A DNA stretch of 64,000 bases from an uncultured Draconibacterium sp. (lineage in GTDB: Bacteria > Bacteroidota > Bacteroidia > Bacteroidales > Prolixibacteraceae): assembly GCF_963677575.1 (NCBI RefSeq), contig NZ_OY782038.1:62001-126000 (forward strand), in the 5' to 3' direction. Positions 46,509 to 55,898 of the stretch are shown in pieces. The notes under the pieces were generated by a model. The model had not been told where the DNA came from. It made no database searches and saw only the letters and a program-made list of their open reading frames with translations. Within the stretch, counting starts at the first letter, position 1. Each line of letters begins with the position of its first letter. Made by a program: the position numbers and the translations under genes.

Positions 46509-46917
46509 TTTTATTTACAAGTTAATGAAAGATAGCTTCTTACTCTCCGAGATTATGCTAAATTTGTTAACAAAACATGGTGAGTTGTGCAACAGACACA
46601 TTTTGCAAATTGCATTGCGGGGTTCTGTAAATATTTCAAGCAAAAGCAAGTCAAAACAGAATACGGCAAATGATATGTAATGGGTTTTAAATGAGTTACT
46701 TATTTCTTCTTTGAATTTTGTGAACAAACAGATTTCAGCAGAATATTGCAGCTTTTCTGTTACCAAACCGTTAACCGGTCAGTCACCAAAACAACAATTG
46801 GTAACGAAAAGCTGTAAGCAGAAATCCAAACGTTTTTTTATTCACTGATTCACTGTGTTTTGCATAGCAAAGAGCGCTTGTATAACGGGTAATTTTACCC
46901 AGTAAAATTATAAGCGT
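46509..46917. other. Intergenic stretch, probably IS1182 flank
   Basis: No gene pattern over about 400 bases. A TTAACCGGTCA-like word near 46770 and short A/T palindromes are the only features. It leads into an integrase fragment. Confidence 0.4.
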
Positions 46918-47001
46918 ATGAAAGTAGAAAAATTCAAGGTAGTGCTCTACCTGAAAAAGAGCAGTCCCGATAAATCGACCAAAGCAAGAGACAAAATTTG
47001 A
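46918..47001 (+). pseudogene. Tyrosine-recombinase (CTn-type integrase) N-terminal fragment
   Basis: Translated: MKVEKFKVVLYLKKSSPDKS, then TKARDKI and a stop. The V-x-LYLKKSxxDKSGKAP pattern opens many Bacteroidetes conjugative-transposon integrases. Only this arm-type start remains; the catalytic domain is missing. Its place at the left edge of the RiPP locus hints that the locus came in on an integrated element. Confidence 0.6.
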
Positions 47002-47048
47002 ATCGAAACTGGTGGAGATATTCAAACCGAAATAGTTAGTCGTTAAAA

Positions 47049-48764
47049 TCAGCAAAATGATTTATTAATGCTGTCGAAATCAATAACATTGTCGAAATAA
47101 TACTTTAAGTTATGACGATGGGTCACAAAAACAATGGTTATTTGTTTTTTCAATTTGACTAGGTGTTCCATGATTTGTTTTTCTGTTTTCGGGTCTAATG
47201 CTGATGTTGCCTCATCGAGCAACAATAATTTGGGTTCACGGATAAGCACACGTGCCAATGCCAGCCGTTGCCTTTCGCCACCCGAAAAATGATAGGCATA
47301 ATTTGCAATGGAGGTATTAAGCCCTGAACTTTGTTGTCGTACCAATCCGTCGGCATTCACTTGTTTTAGGATGTCGTAAATCTGGCTATTAGTCAGGCAT
47401 TTGCTAGAATCCCATATAAGGTTGTCGCGGATTGTCCCGTCAACGAAAAACGAATCTTGCGGCAGGTAGCCCAATGAATTTCTCCATTGAGGCAATAAAC
47501 CTTCGGTAAGGTTTTTCCCGTCAATGGTAATAATACCGGTGGCTGTGTTTTGCAGCCCGGCAATAATGTCGATCAAGGTGGTTTTCCCGCAACCTGATTT
47601 TCCGATGATACCGGTAATCTCATTCGCCTTGATTCTTGCCGAGAAATCAGTAAAAATAGTTTTTCCCTGAACGTATCCGAAATTCAACCGGTTAATGGTT
47701 ATTTCGTTTTCAATTGTAATTGCTCCATTCCTTTTCTTGCAGAATTCCCCTTCTTCCATTTCTTTGTCCATGTTCAGTATCAGCTTTACCGATTCTACAT
47801 TCGACACGAGCATATTCAGGTCGTTATTTAGTCCCGAAAACTGCGGAAATATCCGTGCAAATAGGAGGATAAGCACAAATAAAAAGGTCATAGGAAGCAG
47901 GAATACACGAAAAGCAAAAAAAACAACGGCAATCAGTACAGCTATCCCTGCAATTGAAAACAAGAACTGGGGTATTGCCCTGTTTTTTAACTGACTATAT
48001 TGATAATCAAGCATTTGCATATTCGCTTCTTCAAATTTCTTAAAATAAAACTTTTCCGAGTTGTGCACTTTCGCCATTTTTACAGTCAGCCAAAAATCAT
48101 CGATTTGTTTTAGCATTTTCCTGAAAGCCTGTATGTTCCCTGCTCCCAACATGATTGCTTTTTTCAGATATTTTTGGAGCAGTACAAAAACGAGCAGACC
48201 TGTAATCACAACAAAAAATGTGAATTTCATTGATATGGCAGCTGCCAAGAACACGTGGGTAAGGATAAAAATTGTTTTCGATGTCAGTCCCAGATAGAAG
48301 TAATAATAAGTCGTCATTTTAGGGATTTCGGTGGTAAGCACCTGAATATGGCTGTGTTTGCTTTTCCCGTTCAGGAAAGACCAATCGCTGGTAATCAATT
48401 TTTTAAACAGCTGTTTCCTTATATGGAATGAAAACTCCTGCTGGTAAGCGGCCTGGATGGTGGATTGAAAGTATGTTAAAACTGCAATTGCAATTAATGA
48501 AAAAGCAAAAACCGAAAGGACGATGGAAAGGTTCACTTCGATCTCTAATTTGCTGAAAATTACATCGGCAAAATCAGCCCATTTGTTGCCTGTGTCTGTT
48601 GCTGTTTCAGGGGACAATAATCCAAGCAGAGGTATTAGCAAAACAATCGAAATTCCCTGCGAAAAGCCCAACAACAGCGAAATCAGGAAAAGCAACACCA
48701 ATTGGATAGGCTTGTAGTTAAAAAACAAGCCGAAACTCCGTACGATAAACCGGTTGTCAGCCAT
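47049..48764 (-). CDS. ABC exporter of the lasso-peptide locus (D protein)
   Basis: A 571-aa half-transporter: six membrane helices in residues 15-310, then an ATPase domain with Walker A GIIGKSGCGKTT, Q-loop GYLPQDSFF, signature HFSGGERQRLALARVL, Walker B KLLLLDEATSALD and switch His in FVTHRHN. No N-terminal C39 peptidase, as expected for lasso exporters, where B2 cuts the leader. It probably exports the mature peptides and may confer immunity. Its start overlaps the nucleotidyltransferase stop by 8 bases. Confidence 0.87.
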   Translation of the reverse strand: MADNRFIVRSFGLFFNYKPIQLVLLFLISLLLGFSQGISIVLLIPLLGLLSPETATDTGNKWADFADVIFSKLEIEVNLSIVLSVFAFSLIAIAVLTYFQSTIQAAYQQEFSFHIRKQLFKKLITSDWSFLNGKSKHSHIQVLTTEIPKMTTYYYFYLGLTSKTIFILTHVFLAAAISMKFTFFVVITGLLVFVLLQKYLKKAIMLGAGNIQAFRKMLKQIDDFWLTVKMAKVHNSEKFYFKKFEEANMQMLDYQYSQLKNRAIPQFLFSIAGIAVLIAVVFFAFRVFLLPMTFLFVLILLFARIFPQFSGLNNDLNMLVSNVESVKLILNMDKEMEEGEFCKKRNGAITIENEITINRLNFGYVQGKTIFTDFSARIKANEITGIIGKSGCGKTTLIDIIAGLQNTATGIITIDGKNLTEGLLPQWRNSLGYLPQDSFFVDGTIRDNLIWDSSKCLTNSQIYDILKQVNADGLVRQQSSGLNTSIANYAYHFSGGERQRLALARVLIREPKLLLLDEATSALDPKTEKQIMEHLVKLKKQITIVFVTHRHNLKYYFDNVIDFDSINKSFC

Positions 48765-49785
48765 TGAGGATCCTCCTCTTTAAAAAACTGTACGGGCGGT
48801 ACAACACATACGAAATTTTGTTTGAAAAATTCTTGGATCTCACATCAACAGACCTTACGAAAATGCCCGGAAAGAATGTGCATTTGTAAGATAATGTTGA
48901 GAAAATGAACCATTGATACGCCTTATCTTTTATTATTTCAACATTTGATGTGTAATCAATAAATTCCTGTTCACTGTTTATGCTTTTATCGGCATATTTT
49001 ATCATTATTCTGTTAGCATGTTTTTTACAGGGGACAGGCAAATGGTTGTTAAAATATTTTTCCAGCAAATAATTGGTTTGACCAACTATCCGTCCTGCTT
49101 TCATCAATCGGATTAACCGTTCCAGCAGTTCAATATCTAATTTCTGCTTTGTGTACTCATTAATGTCTATTAACCATTTTAGCCGTTTCCAACCATGCCG
49201 TGCCCCGTGTATCAGCAAATACAAAAGTTCAAACTCTTTGTTCAATACCGTGAAATCACGACCGGAAAAGGGAATTGTGGTAATATTCTCATTCATAATT
49301 TTTCTGACTTTTTGCATCGGTATTGCAAGCTGGCTGGAAAGCACCCAGTGTATCTCTACACAAAAAAGGGTTTTGCGGTTGAAAAACTCCAGATGATGAA
49401 TGCTCTGAAGGAAAAGTTCCTGCCTGTGCCTTTCTTTTGGCCAAATAAAATCGTGGGCAAAATCAAAACCTTCCGCTTGCATTGTTTTTACTGCTGCATC
49501 AAGATGTTTTTTGTCGATAAGCAAATCAACATCATGGGATAGCCGTATTGTAGGGTCACCGTATAAACGGAGCGAAAGCAAAGGTCCTTTTATGCAGACG
49601 AAAGGAATGTTCTGTTGCCTTAGTTTATCGGTAATGAGTAAAAATTGACGGACATGTTCCATCCGTTTCATTTTTTCCTGAACAAACTCATTGCTGCGCT
49701 TTTCGCCGAGCCAACGGTCGATTTGTGCATGGCTTAAGCGGTGCCGTTTGTGGAGGTAGTCCCTGTTGTGCAAAAGATCAGTCAT
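48757..49785 (-). CDS. Nucleotidyltransferase-family protein of the lasso locus
   Basis: A 342-aa member of the NTP_transf_5 (PF14907) group. The signature is FVCIKGPLLSLRLYGDPTIRLSHDVDLLIDKKHL, with the GxxL...D-x-D-L metal-binding core at residues ~65-90, and then ALGARHGWKRLKWLIDI-like text (LIHGARHGWKRLKWLIDINEY). Such proteins recur in lasso-peptide clusters; in pseudomycoidin a relative adds sugar to the phosphate on the C-terminal Ser. With a kinase in the same locus, a similar tailoring step is likely. It is coupled to the ABC gene. Confidence 0.8.
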   Translation of the reverse strand: MTDLLHNRDYLHKRHRLSHAQIDRWLGEKRSNEFVQEKMKRMEHVRQFLLITDKLRQQNIPFVCIKGPLLSLRLYGDPTIRLSHDVDLLIDKKHLDAAVKTMQAEGFDFAHDFIWPKERHRQELFLQSIHHLEFFNRKTLFCVEIHWVLSSQLAIPMQKVRKIMNENITTIPFSGRDFTVLNKEFELLYLLIHGARHGWKRLKWLIDINEYTKQKLDIELLERLIRLMKAGRIVGQTNYLLEKYFNNHLPVPCKKHANRIMIKYADKSINSEQEFIDYTSNVEIIKDKAYQWFIFSTLSYKCTFFPGIFVRSVDVRSKNFSNKISYVLYRPYSFLKRRILNG

Positions 49786-49796
49786 CTGTCAAAAAT

Positions 49797-49880
49797 TTAA
49801 TTGTCGTCCAGTTTCCCATCAAAAATATGTGGGTTTCTGCTGTATTTCTCCATAATGGTTTGATTTATGAGTTTTGTCAT
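49797..49880 (-). CDS. Possible 27-residue ORF between the ATPase and nucleotidyltransferase genes
   Basis: Encodes MTKLINQTIMEKYSRNP followed by HIFDGKLDDN. Its ATG overlaps the stop of the upstream ATPase gene as ATGA, and its stop lies 11 bases before the nucleotidyltransferase start, so it would be translated by coupling. It resembles no precursor of this locus (no TP motif, no terminal Ser). It could be a real microprotein or a relic. Confidence 0.3.
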   Translation of the reverse strand: MTKLINQTIMEKYSRNPHIFDGKLDDN

Positions 49881-51142
49881 GTTATTTTTGTCAACAGCCA
49901 TTTCCATGCCGGCAAAATATTTATTTTTTTGTTGTCCACCAACACGTCCTCTTCGGAAGCATCTGTCACGATAAAACCTTCGGAAAGGCCATAAGTTTCC
50001 ATAGCATCGAGCAACCCACGGATTTCACGCTCTCGGACAGCCGGCGTCTCCATTAGAAAACAAACCTGGATTGCCTGAGTTACACAAAACCCATCACGGA
50101 CAACGAAATCACATTCTGCTTTCCCCGAATTATGATAAAAAAGTTCTCCACCACGTCGGCGCAACTCCACATAAACCAAATTTTCGAGCAAACATCCTTC
50201 TTCTCCTGAAAAAAGAAACCCAAGGCGGTGGATCATGGCGTTATCTATGGCATACACTTTTTTGGGGTTGCGTAGTTGTGTTTTGACAGAATTATCCAGT
50301 TTGTTTAAAGTGAACAACAAATAAGTATTTCCAACATATTCCAAATAATTTTTAACTGTCGTGGAATTTTTCACGCCTACTACTTTTGCTAAGGAAGTAT
50401 ATGTGACCGGTTTGCCAATATTGCTGACCGCAAAATAGACCAATTCCTTTATTTCACGCTCGTTGACAAGTTGATTGCGTACCATTACATCCTTGTACAA
50501 AATATTATCGTACAAAGTTTTCAGGATCATATCGTCGTAAGATTTCAGGTACATGGGAAAGCCCCCAACTGCAAGGTATTTGTCGAAAGCGGCCTGTACC
50601 TCCCCGCGTTTCACCGTCCCGGAGATATTGCCGGTCAGTTTTTCTTTTCCGCAAAACCGCAAATATTCGGTGAAAGAGAAAGGATAAAGTTCAATTGCCA
50701 CATAACAACCCGTGAGGAGCGTTCCCAACTCTTTGCTCAGCATACGCGCATTTGACCCGGTTATAAAAATCTTTTTTCCAAGGTTGTATAACCGCCTGAC
50801 AAACTGCTCCCATCCTTCGATATTCTGTATTTCATCAAAATAAAAATAATCCTCTTCTCCGTAGAGTTCCACAAAAACTTCATATAACTGTTGGAAATGC
50901 CCTACATTGAACGCAGCAAGACGATCGTCGTCGAAATTGAAAAAATAATCTTTTTGAGGCATCTTTTCACGGATTTGCTGTAACAAAACAGATTTCCCGC
51001 AACGACGCACCCCTGAAATAATGACAACTTCTTCATTTTGCAAATATCTTTCGGGAAAATTGCGGGCAATAATTTTTTTCCCTCTTAGAAATTTCTTCTG
51101 ATCTGTAACAATATCTTTCAACAGTTGTTTCATCACGGACAA
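49877..51142 (-). CDS. AAA ATPase with DUF4143 domain
   Basis: A 421-aa protein: AAA_14 domain with Walker A ISGVRRCGKSVLL and Walker B DYFYFDEIQNIEGWE, sensor FITGSNARML, then DUF4143 (YLAVGGFPMYLKS, VYAIDNAM, LENLVYVELRRRGGELFYHNSGKAECDFVV). The last part is nuclease-fold-like. The family is common as single cargo genes in Bacteroidetes with unclear function. It splits the PqqD gene from the nucleotidyltransferase and may be an insertion unrelated to the peptide pathway. An inverted repeat (CCTATT/AATAGG near 51171) precedes it. Confidence 0.85.
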   Translation of the reverse strand: MSVMKQLLKDIVTDQKKFLRGKKIIARNFPERYLQNEEVVIISGVRRCGKSVLLQQIREKMPQKDYFFNFDDDRLAAFNVGHFQQLYEVFVELYGEEDYFYFDEIQNIEGWEQFVRRLYNLGKKIFITGSNARMLSKELGTLLTGCYVAIELYPFSFTEYLRFCGKEKLTGNISGTVKRGEVQAAFDKYLAVGGFPMYLKSYDDMILKTLYDNILYKDVMVRNQLVNEREIKELVYFAVSNIGKPVTYTSLAKVVGVKNSTTVKNYLEYVGNTYLLFTLNKLDNSVKTQLRNPKKVYAIDNAMIHRLGFLFSGEEGCLLENLVYVELRRRGGELFYHNSGKAECDFVVRDGFCVTQAIQVCFLMETPAVREREIRGLLDAMETYGLSEGFIVTDASEEDVLVDNKKINILPAWKWLLTKIT

Positions 51143-51362
51143 TATTTATGAAGGCAAAGATAATATTATTCCTATTACAAATAGGATAAAAAGCAATTTA
51201 TCCACATTGACAATAGGAATATTCAATGTTTTACGCCATCGTATAATTTCCCAGATCAATGTTCATAGGCTCGTTGCCGTAATCGTATTCCCCGCCCCCT
51301 TGTATCTGTCCTTTCGAAAGGTACGTTCACATAAGTTCATTATGGGCAACAGGTACTCAATC

Positions 51363-51653
51363 CTAGCATCCGTCAATTTTAAGCGCTTTCTGATTTGCTA
51401 TTTTTGAAAGGAAACTTATTGTCTCAAAAGTACATGTTTTTTCTTCAATGCTAAACCTGGACATGAGGCTTCGAACAATATCTTCTATTTTTACGGGGGT
51501 TTCTACCAATTCCCATATTATTCGTGCTGTTTTATTTAAGCTAAGGTATGTGCCGTTTGCCATATCCATTATAACCAAGTCTTCGCCCAACTGGCTAACA
51601 AGCAACTGGTCGTCTTTTCGTTGAACAATACTTTCAGTGGTAAGATTTTCCAT
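51363..51653 (-). CDS. PqqD-family RiPP recognition protein (lasso B1)
   Basis: A 96-aa stand-alone RRE: VSQLGEDLVIMDMANGTYLSLNKTARIIWELVETPVKIEDIVRSLMSRFSI, the winged-helix/beta-hairpin pattern that binds leader peptides. In lasso systems this protein holds the leader through its Y/W-x2-P-x-L motif and delivers it to B2. The same kind of motif is in every precursor in this locus (WETPEV, WETPEL). It is divergent from the kinase gene. Confidence 0.87.
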   Translation of the reverse strand: MENLTTESIVQRKDDQLLVSQLGEDLVIMDMANGTYLSLNKTARIIWELVETPVKIEDIVRSLMSRFSIEEKTCTFETISFLSKIANQKALKIDGC

Positions 51654-51678
51654 GCGTCCGATTTTTATAAATTATATA

Positions 51679-51739
51679 CAAAAATACATTTATTACGAAC
51701 ATACGGAAGCAGCAGGCAAAATAAAAAAGTCTATATTTG
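51679..51739. promoter_or_regulatory. Divergent promoter region of the lasso locus
   Basis: Two perfect -7 boxes of the TAnnTTTG type point outward: TATTTTTG on the minus strand (51679-51686), 26 bases before the PqqD start, and TATATTTG on the plus strand (51732-51739), 17 bases before the kinase start. The -33 TTG boxes are weak. Transcription of both arms thus begins here. Confidence 0.65.
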
Positions 51740-51755
51740 GAACAAAATCAATCTT

Positions 51756-52658
51756 ATGTACAAATATTGGGGATTTGGGCTAAAAATAGCTTCCTACATT
51801 GAATTTCCGGAACTGTTAAAAGCTGATTTTGATATACCAGATGTTGAGTTTGTTGCAGGCAAAGTCCCGGCAGAAATTAATGGGGAGGCTTTTTCTTTCC
51901 GGTGGTTTTCATATCATATCAATAGGCGCGAGTTGCTTTTTACTTCCAATGAAGTGGCAAAATATTACGCTTTCGACGGTTCAAAAGTAATCATTGAGCC
52001 ATTTGTGCCCGTTACCGATAAAAGGGCAGTGAGGCTGTATTTGCTTGCAACGGTAATGGCGGGCATATTGTTGCAGCGGAACAGGTTGCCGCTCCATGCC
52101 TCGGCAGTCAGGCAAAACAACGGTCTTATTTTGATAACCGGCGATTCACATGCAGGGAAATCAACCTCGTTGGCGGGTTTGCTAAAAAAAGGTTATACTG
52201 TTTTCAGCGACGATGTGGTTGTGTTGCAGGAAGAACAGGGAATGACATACGCAAAAGCATCCTACCCTATGATAAAACTGTGGGACGACACGCTGACAAA
52301 AATGGGGCACCCTATGTTTGAAGACCGTTCTTTCCGAATACAGAAAGATATCGATAAATATGGCCTCTTTTTTCATGACCGTTTTGATATGAATTCCTAT
52401 TCTATAGATAAAGTATTTGTATTAAAAGTTGACAACAACAGGGAAAGTTTAATCTCACGTAAAATAGCCGGAGGAGAGGCTTTTCATACTTTACTTCGAC
52501 AAATATATCGTCCTATGCTGATAAGTGGCACCGAGCAAAAGCTTTTATCTTTTAAGTTGGTGACAGATGTTGTAAAAAGCGGAAATGTTATCGAAATTAC
52601 AAGACCGGCAGATTGCGATACAAATAAATTAGTTGATTTTGTAGAATCGTTATTGTAA
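51756..52658 (+). CDS. HPr-kinase-like serine kinase of the lasso locus
   Basis: 300 aa from MYKYWGFGLKIASYIEF, 17 bases after a -7 box; the frame opens earlier. P-loop ITGDSHAGKSTSLAG, preceded by LHASAVRQNNG and followed by FSDDVVVLQ, the HprK/PEP-carboxykinase fold. Relatives in lasso clusters (PadeK, ThcoK) phosphorylate the side chain of the C-terminal Ser of the precursor. All eight precursors here end in Ser, which makes this function very likely. It is 8 bases from the B2 gene. Confidence 0.86.
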   Translation: MYKYWGFGLKIASYIEFPELLKADFDIPDVEFVAGKVPAEINGEAFSFRWFSYHINRRELLFTSNEVAKYYAFDGSKVIIEPFVPVTDKRAVRLYLLATVMAGILLQRNRLPLHASAVRQNNGLILITGDSHAGKSTSLAGLLKKGYTVFSDDVVVLQEEQGMTYAKASYPMIKLWDDTLTKMGHPMFEDRSFRIQKDIDKYGLFFHDRFDMNSYSIDKVFVLKVDNNRESLISRKIAGGEAFHTLLRQIYRPMLISGTEQKLLSFKLVTDVVKSGNVIEITRPADCDTNKLVDFVESLL

Positions 52659-52666
52659 TAACCAAA

Positions 52667-53122
52667 ATGAAGTTAAGCGAAATACCAAAATATTCAATCA
52701 GTGAATACAGTTTATTTGCCGAAGCGTGGTTATTGTTAGCAGCATCTCGCAGCCTGATCTTTTTTCGACCTTTCCGAAAACTTTTACCATTGCTTGGAGT
52801 GTCTGTAAATCAGCAATTTGCAGAGAAGGCAGCGACTGAACATGTAGCAGTACATGTGTTTTTAAAGCAAATTCAATATTCGATATTGCGAGCTTCCCGA
52901 AGAAGCCCATGGCGTACTATGTGTTTTGAGCAAGCCTTAACAGCACGAATAATGCTAAGCCGACGAAAAATAAAAAGTGTTATTTTCTTTGGTGTTAACA
53001 TTGATAACGAAAATTCAAATAAAAAAATGACTGCTCACGCCTGGCTAATATGCTCGGGCTTTACGGTAACAGGAGGAAAAAACAACGAAATATATACAGT
53101 GGTTGGGCGGTTTCTGGTTTAA
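52667..53122 (+). CDS. Lasso-peptide biosynthesis B2 protein (transglutaminase-like protease)
   Basis: A 151-aa protease that removes the leader. The papain/transglutaminase core is WRTMCFEQALTARIMLSRR with the catalytic Cys, then MTAHAWLICSG with the catalytic His and the closing TVVGRFLV. Length and order match the PF13471 family. A second, truncated copy of its last 38 codons sits at 57334-57451. Confidence 0.9.
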   Translation: MKLSEIPKYSISEYSLFAEAWLLLAASRSLIFFRPFRKLLPLLGVSVNQQFAEKAATEHVAVHVFLKQIQYSILRASRRSPWRTMCFEQALTARIMLSRRKIKSVIFFGVNIDNENSNKKMTAHAWLICSGFTVTGGKNNEIYTVVGRFLV

Positions 53123-53597
53123 GTTATCTTTAATATCTTTGATAGATTGGTTATATTTATACATTCCAAATTTAGTTTTTATACGTCTCAAAAATCGAAA
53201 TTATGAAAACTAAACCACTATGCACTGAAAGTACATAGGTTTAAGATTGAATGAAACGAGCATCTCAAATTTTTGCCACACAACTTGTCCCGGATAACCG
53301 GGAGGAGAATGATGAAAAGCGAGTTACATGAGTTACCTTAATCAATAAACAATTTTAAACGAATGAAATTCAAAATGAACAAAGCATAGGATATGAGTAG
53401 AAAATAATGAGTAGTGAGAGGAGATAATAGACACGAATAAGCTTCTCAATACTCAAATCTCTGTACTCAAATCAAAATCCAATAAAATAAAAGGTTATAG
53501 AAACTAAAGTAGCTGCAATGAATTGAAAATCGCTGAAAGCAAATTGCAGGGTTTTAACCATTAACTAGAAAAGAAAAAGACTAATTCGAAAAGAGCA
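53123..53597. other. Degenerate stretch after the B2 gene
   Basis: No intact gene. A short frame at 53203-53238 (MKTKPLCTEST) stands where the truncated B2 copy at 57334 is followed by a precursor, and may be the start of a decayed precursor. The remainder has no pattern. Confidence 0.4.
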
Positions 53598-53701
53598 TCG
53601 GAAACGAAAAATGGGAAACACCACGATTAGAGGCAATTAATGTTAATACGACAGAGAATGGTTCGATTGTCGGTTACGATGGTTCGGGGTTCTTTAGTTA
53701 G
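53598..53701 (+). pseudogene. Lasso precursor P0, degenerate (no start codon)
   Basis: In-frame text GNEKWETPRLEAINVNTTE is followed by core NGSIVGYDGSGFFS and a stop. It keeps W-x2-P, Thr at -2, Asp at core position 8 followed by Gly, and terminal Ser. A TAA at 53578-53583 closes the frame upstream and no ATG, GTG or TTG follows it, so it cannot be translated as a leader. Confidence 0.75.
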
Positions 53702-53724
53702 AAGGACAGAAAGAAAATTGTTTA

Positions 53725-53772
53725 TCAGACATTTTCTCCCATCCAATAAGCAGAGATGGGGCGTAAAAGATG
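53725..53772 (-). pseudogene. Cyclase C-terminal relic 1
   Basis: Sixteen codons on the minus strand read HLLRPISAYWMGENV and a stop, aligning to HFLRPVAAYWMWKSN at the end of the intact cyclase at 58719. It lies just downstream of and convergent with P0, the same layout as P3 with relic 2 and P5 with the intact cyclase. Confidence 0.65.
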
Positions 53773-53958
53773 ACAGCACATGCTTAGCTAATTAATATGT
53801 ACTGATTTTATATTTACAGGAGGAAAAATAGCACGCATTTTCCGCATTTGAACATTTTATTATTTCACAACTACTATATTATGTTTGTTATTTCTAATAA
53901 AAAAACTAATATTGTAAGCACTATTAACAATAATATTTTTAATCCAAATAGAAAAATA

Positions 53959-54102
53959 ATGGAACATAATTTAAAAAGCTCAAGCAACATAGATTTTGCT
54001 TGTAACGAAAAATGGGAAACTCCCGAATTGGATGTTATTAACTTTGAAGAAACTCAGGCAGGATTTTCGGGTAATTACGATGGAATGCAAGGAAGTAGCT
54101 AA
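53959..54102 (+). CDS. Lasso precursor peptide P1
   Basis: A 47-aa precursor. Start placed at 53959 (MEHNLKSSSN) although the frame extends to 53848. Leader of 33 residues ends NEKWETPELDVINFEETQ. Predicted core AGFSGNYDGMQGSS: Ala1 to Asp8 ring, Thr at -2, C-terminal Ser-Ser. W-x2-P-x-L fits the RRE recognition motif. It is followed by the MBOAT gene 284 bases on. Confidence 0.82.
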   Translation: MEHNLKSSSNIDFACNEKWETPELDVINFEETQAGFSGNYDGMQGSS

Positions 54103-54386
54103 TAATAACATAAAAAACATTAAAAAAGCAAAATTACTTCGGTAGTTTAATAAGAAGTTATTAAAGCAAGGTAATTACATTTTATAGAATGATAATACTT
54201 TGCTTTTTTCGTTAATGCTTCAAATCAGATATTAATTTCGTAAAAAAAATAATTCAAGTTTTCAGGCAACTAAATTTATAATATCAATCGTTAAATTCAA
54301 ACAAGAATTAGCATTATGCTTCTATCCTAAAACAAGAATGGGGTAAGTTAAATTGAAAATTTTTATATTGTCTTTATATTATATCA

Positions 54387-55835
54387 ATGATTTTTAATTC
54401 CATTGATTTTGCAATCTTCCTTCCAATCGTATTTATACTGTATTGGTTTGTTTTAAATAAAACTATAAGACTTCAAAATTTATTAATTGTTTTTGCCAGT
54501 TATACTTTTTATGGTTGGTGGGATTGGCGTTTCTTATTTTTGATGTTTTTCAGTACGGTTGTTGATTATTCAGTCGGGCTTCGTCTTGCAAAACAGCAAG
54601 ATCCTTTGATACGAAAAGCCTTGCTATATGCCAGTATCTTTGTAAACTTAGGCTTACTGGGGTTTTTTAAGTATTATAATTTTTTTACCGAGAATTTTTG
54701 TGCGGCATTTACTTTTCTGGGAGTATCTGTAAAGGCTAATACACTTGATGTTATATTACCTCTAGGCATCAGCTTTTATACATTTCAAACAATGAGTTAT
54801 AGTATTGATGCATATAAAAGAAAGCTTACTCCAACCAATGATTTTATCGCATTTGCGGGATTCGTAAGTTTTTTTCCGCAGTTAGTTGCCGGACCTATAG
54901 AAAGAGCAAGCAACTTACTTCCTCAATTTTTAACAAACCGTACTTTCAATTATGCCAAAGCAGCAGATGGAATGCGGCAAATATTATGGGGATTGTTTAA
55001 GAAAATTGTAATTGCAGACAATTGTGCTACTTATGTTGATATGTTTTATGCTACTCCTGAATCCCAAAGTGGAAGTAATCTGTTATTAGGAGCCATTTTG
55101 TTTGCTTTACAGGTTTATTGTGACTTTTCAGGCTATTCGGATATTGCCATTGGAACTGCCCGGCTCTTTGGATTCAATTTAGCACGTAATTTTGCCTTCC
55201 CATTTTTTTCGAGAAATATGGCCGAATTTTACCGACGATGGCATATTTCTCTTTTTGCATGGCTAAAAGATTACCTCTACATTCCATTGGGAGGAAACAG
55301 GCATGGCTTATTAAAAAAAATAAGAAATACCTTTATCGTATTTATAGCTTGTGGTTTATGGCACGGAGCAGGATGGACATTTCTACTATGGGGGGTGGTT
55401 ACTGCAATTTATTTTATCCCTTTATCAATTCAAAAAAAGCATAAAAGATATACTGATGTTATTGCTAAAGACAGAATGCTTCCTTCGATTAAGGAGTTGG
55501 CATCAATGGTTACTACATTTCTCTTATTTACTTTTTCATGTATCTTTTTTAGGGCTACAGATATCCAGAATGCATTCTTATACATAAAAGGAATTTTTTC
55601 AATTTCTTTATTCCAAATACCAAGTTTCGATGGTGGAGAAAAATTCAGCGAAATGTGTGTAATTATTGTAGGATTTATGATAATTGAATGGTTGGGAAGA
55701 AGAAATGAATATGCAATAGAACATTTATGGCTGAAATGGCCTTTGGCATTAAGATGGTCAGTATACACTTTTCTTATTATTATAAGTATGGTATTTGCAG
55801 GTGATGGACAGCAATTTGTTTATTTTCAGTTTTAA
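54387..55835 (+). CDS. MBOAT-family O-acyltransferase (AlgI/DltB-like)
   Basis: A 482-aa polytopic membrane protein with the family landmarks: GISFYTFQTMSYSIDAYKRK, FFPQLVAGPIERASNLLPQ, DFSGYSDIAIGTARLFGF, NMAEFYRRWHISLFAWLKDYLYIPLGG and GLWHGAGWTFLLWG holding the catalytic His. It moves acetyl or other acyl groups across the membrane onto an acceptor with the help of the next gene's product. Such pairs usually modify polysaccharides; its position among lasso precursors allows peptide acylation. Confidence 0.88.
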   Translation: MIFNSIDFAIFLPIVFILYWFVLNKTIRLQNLLIVFASYTFYGWWDWRFLFLMFFSTVVDYSVGLRLAKQQDPLIRKALLYASIFVNLGLLGFFKYYNFFTENFCAAFTFLGVSVKANTLDVILPLGISFYTFQTMSYSIDAYKRKLTPTNDFIAFAGFVSFFPQLVAGPIERASNLLPQFLTNRTFNYAKAADGMRQILWGLFKKIVIADNCATYVDMFYATPESQSGSNLLLGAILFALQVYCDFSGYSDIAIGTARLFGFNLARNFAFPFFSRNMAEFYRRWHISLFAWLKDYLYIPLGGNRHGLLKKIRNTFIVFIACGLWHGAGWTFLLWGVVTAIYFIPLSIQKKHKRYTDVIAKDRMLPSIKELASMVTTFLLFTFSCIFFRATDIQNAFLYIKGIFSISLFQIPSFDGGEKFSEMCVIIVGFMIIEWLGRRNEYAIEHLWLKWPLALRWSVYTFLIIISMVFAGDGQQFVYFQF

Positions 55836-55898
55836 TACTCTATTAATTCAAAACCAGTAAATAATTTAATGCAGACATTATTTTCAAAATATTTTTTG

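Noticed and set aside
52182..52376. Minus-strand frame inside the kinase gene
   Set aside because: It overlaps the conserved P-loop kinase and shows no features of its own.
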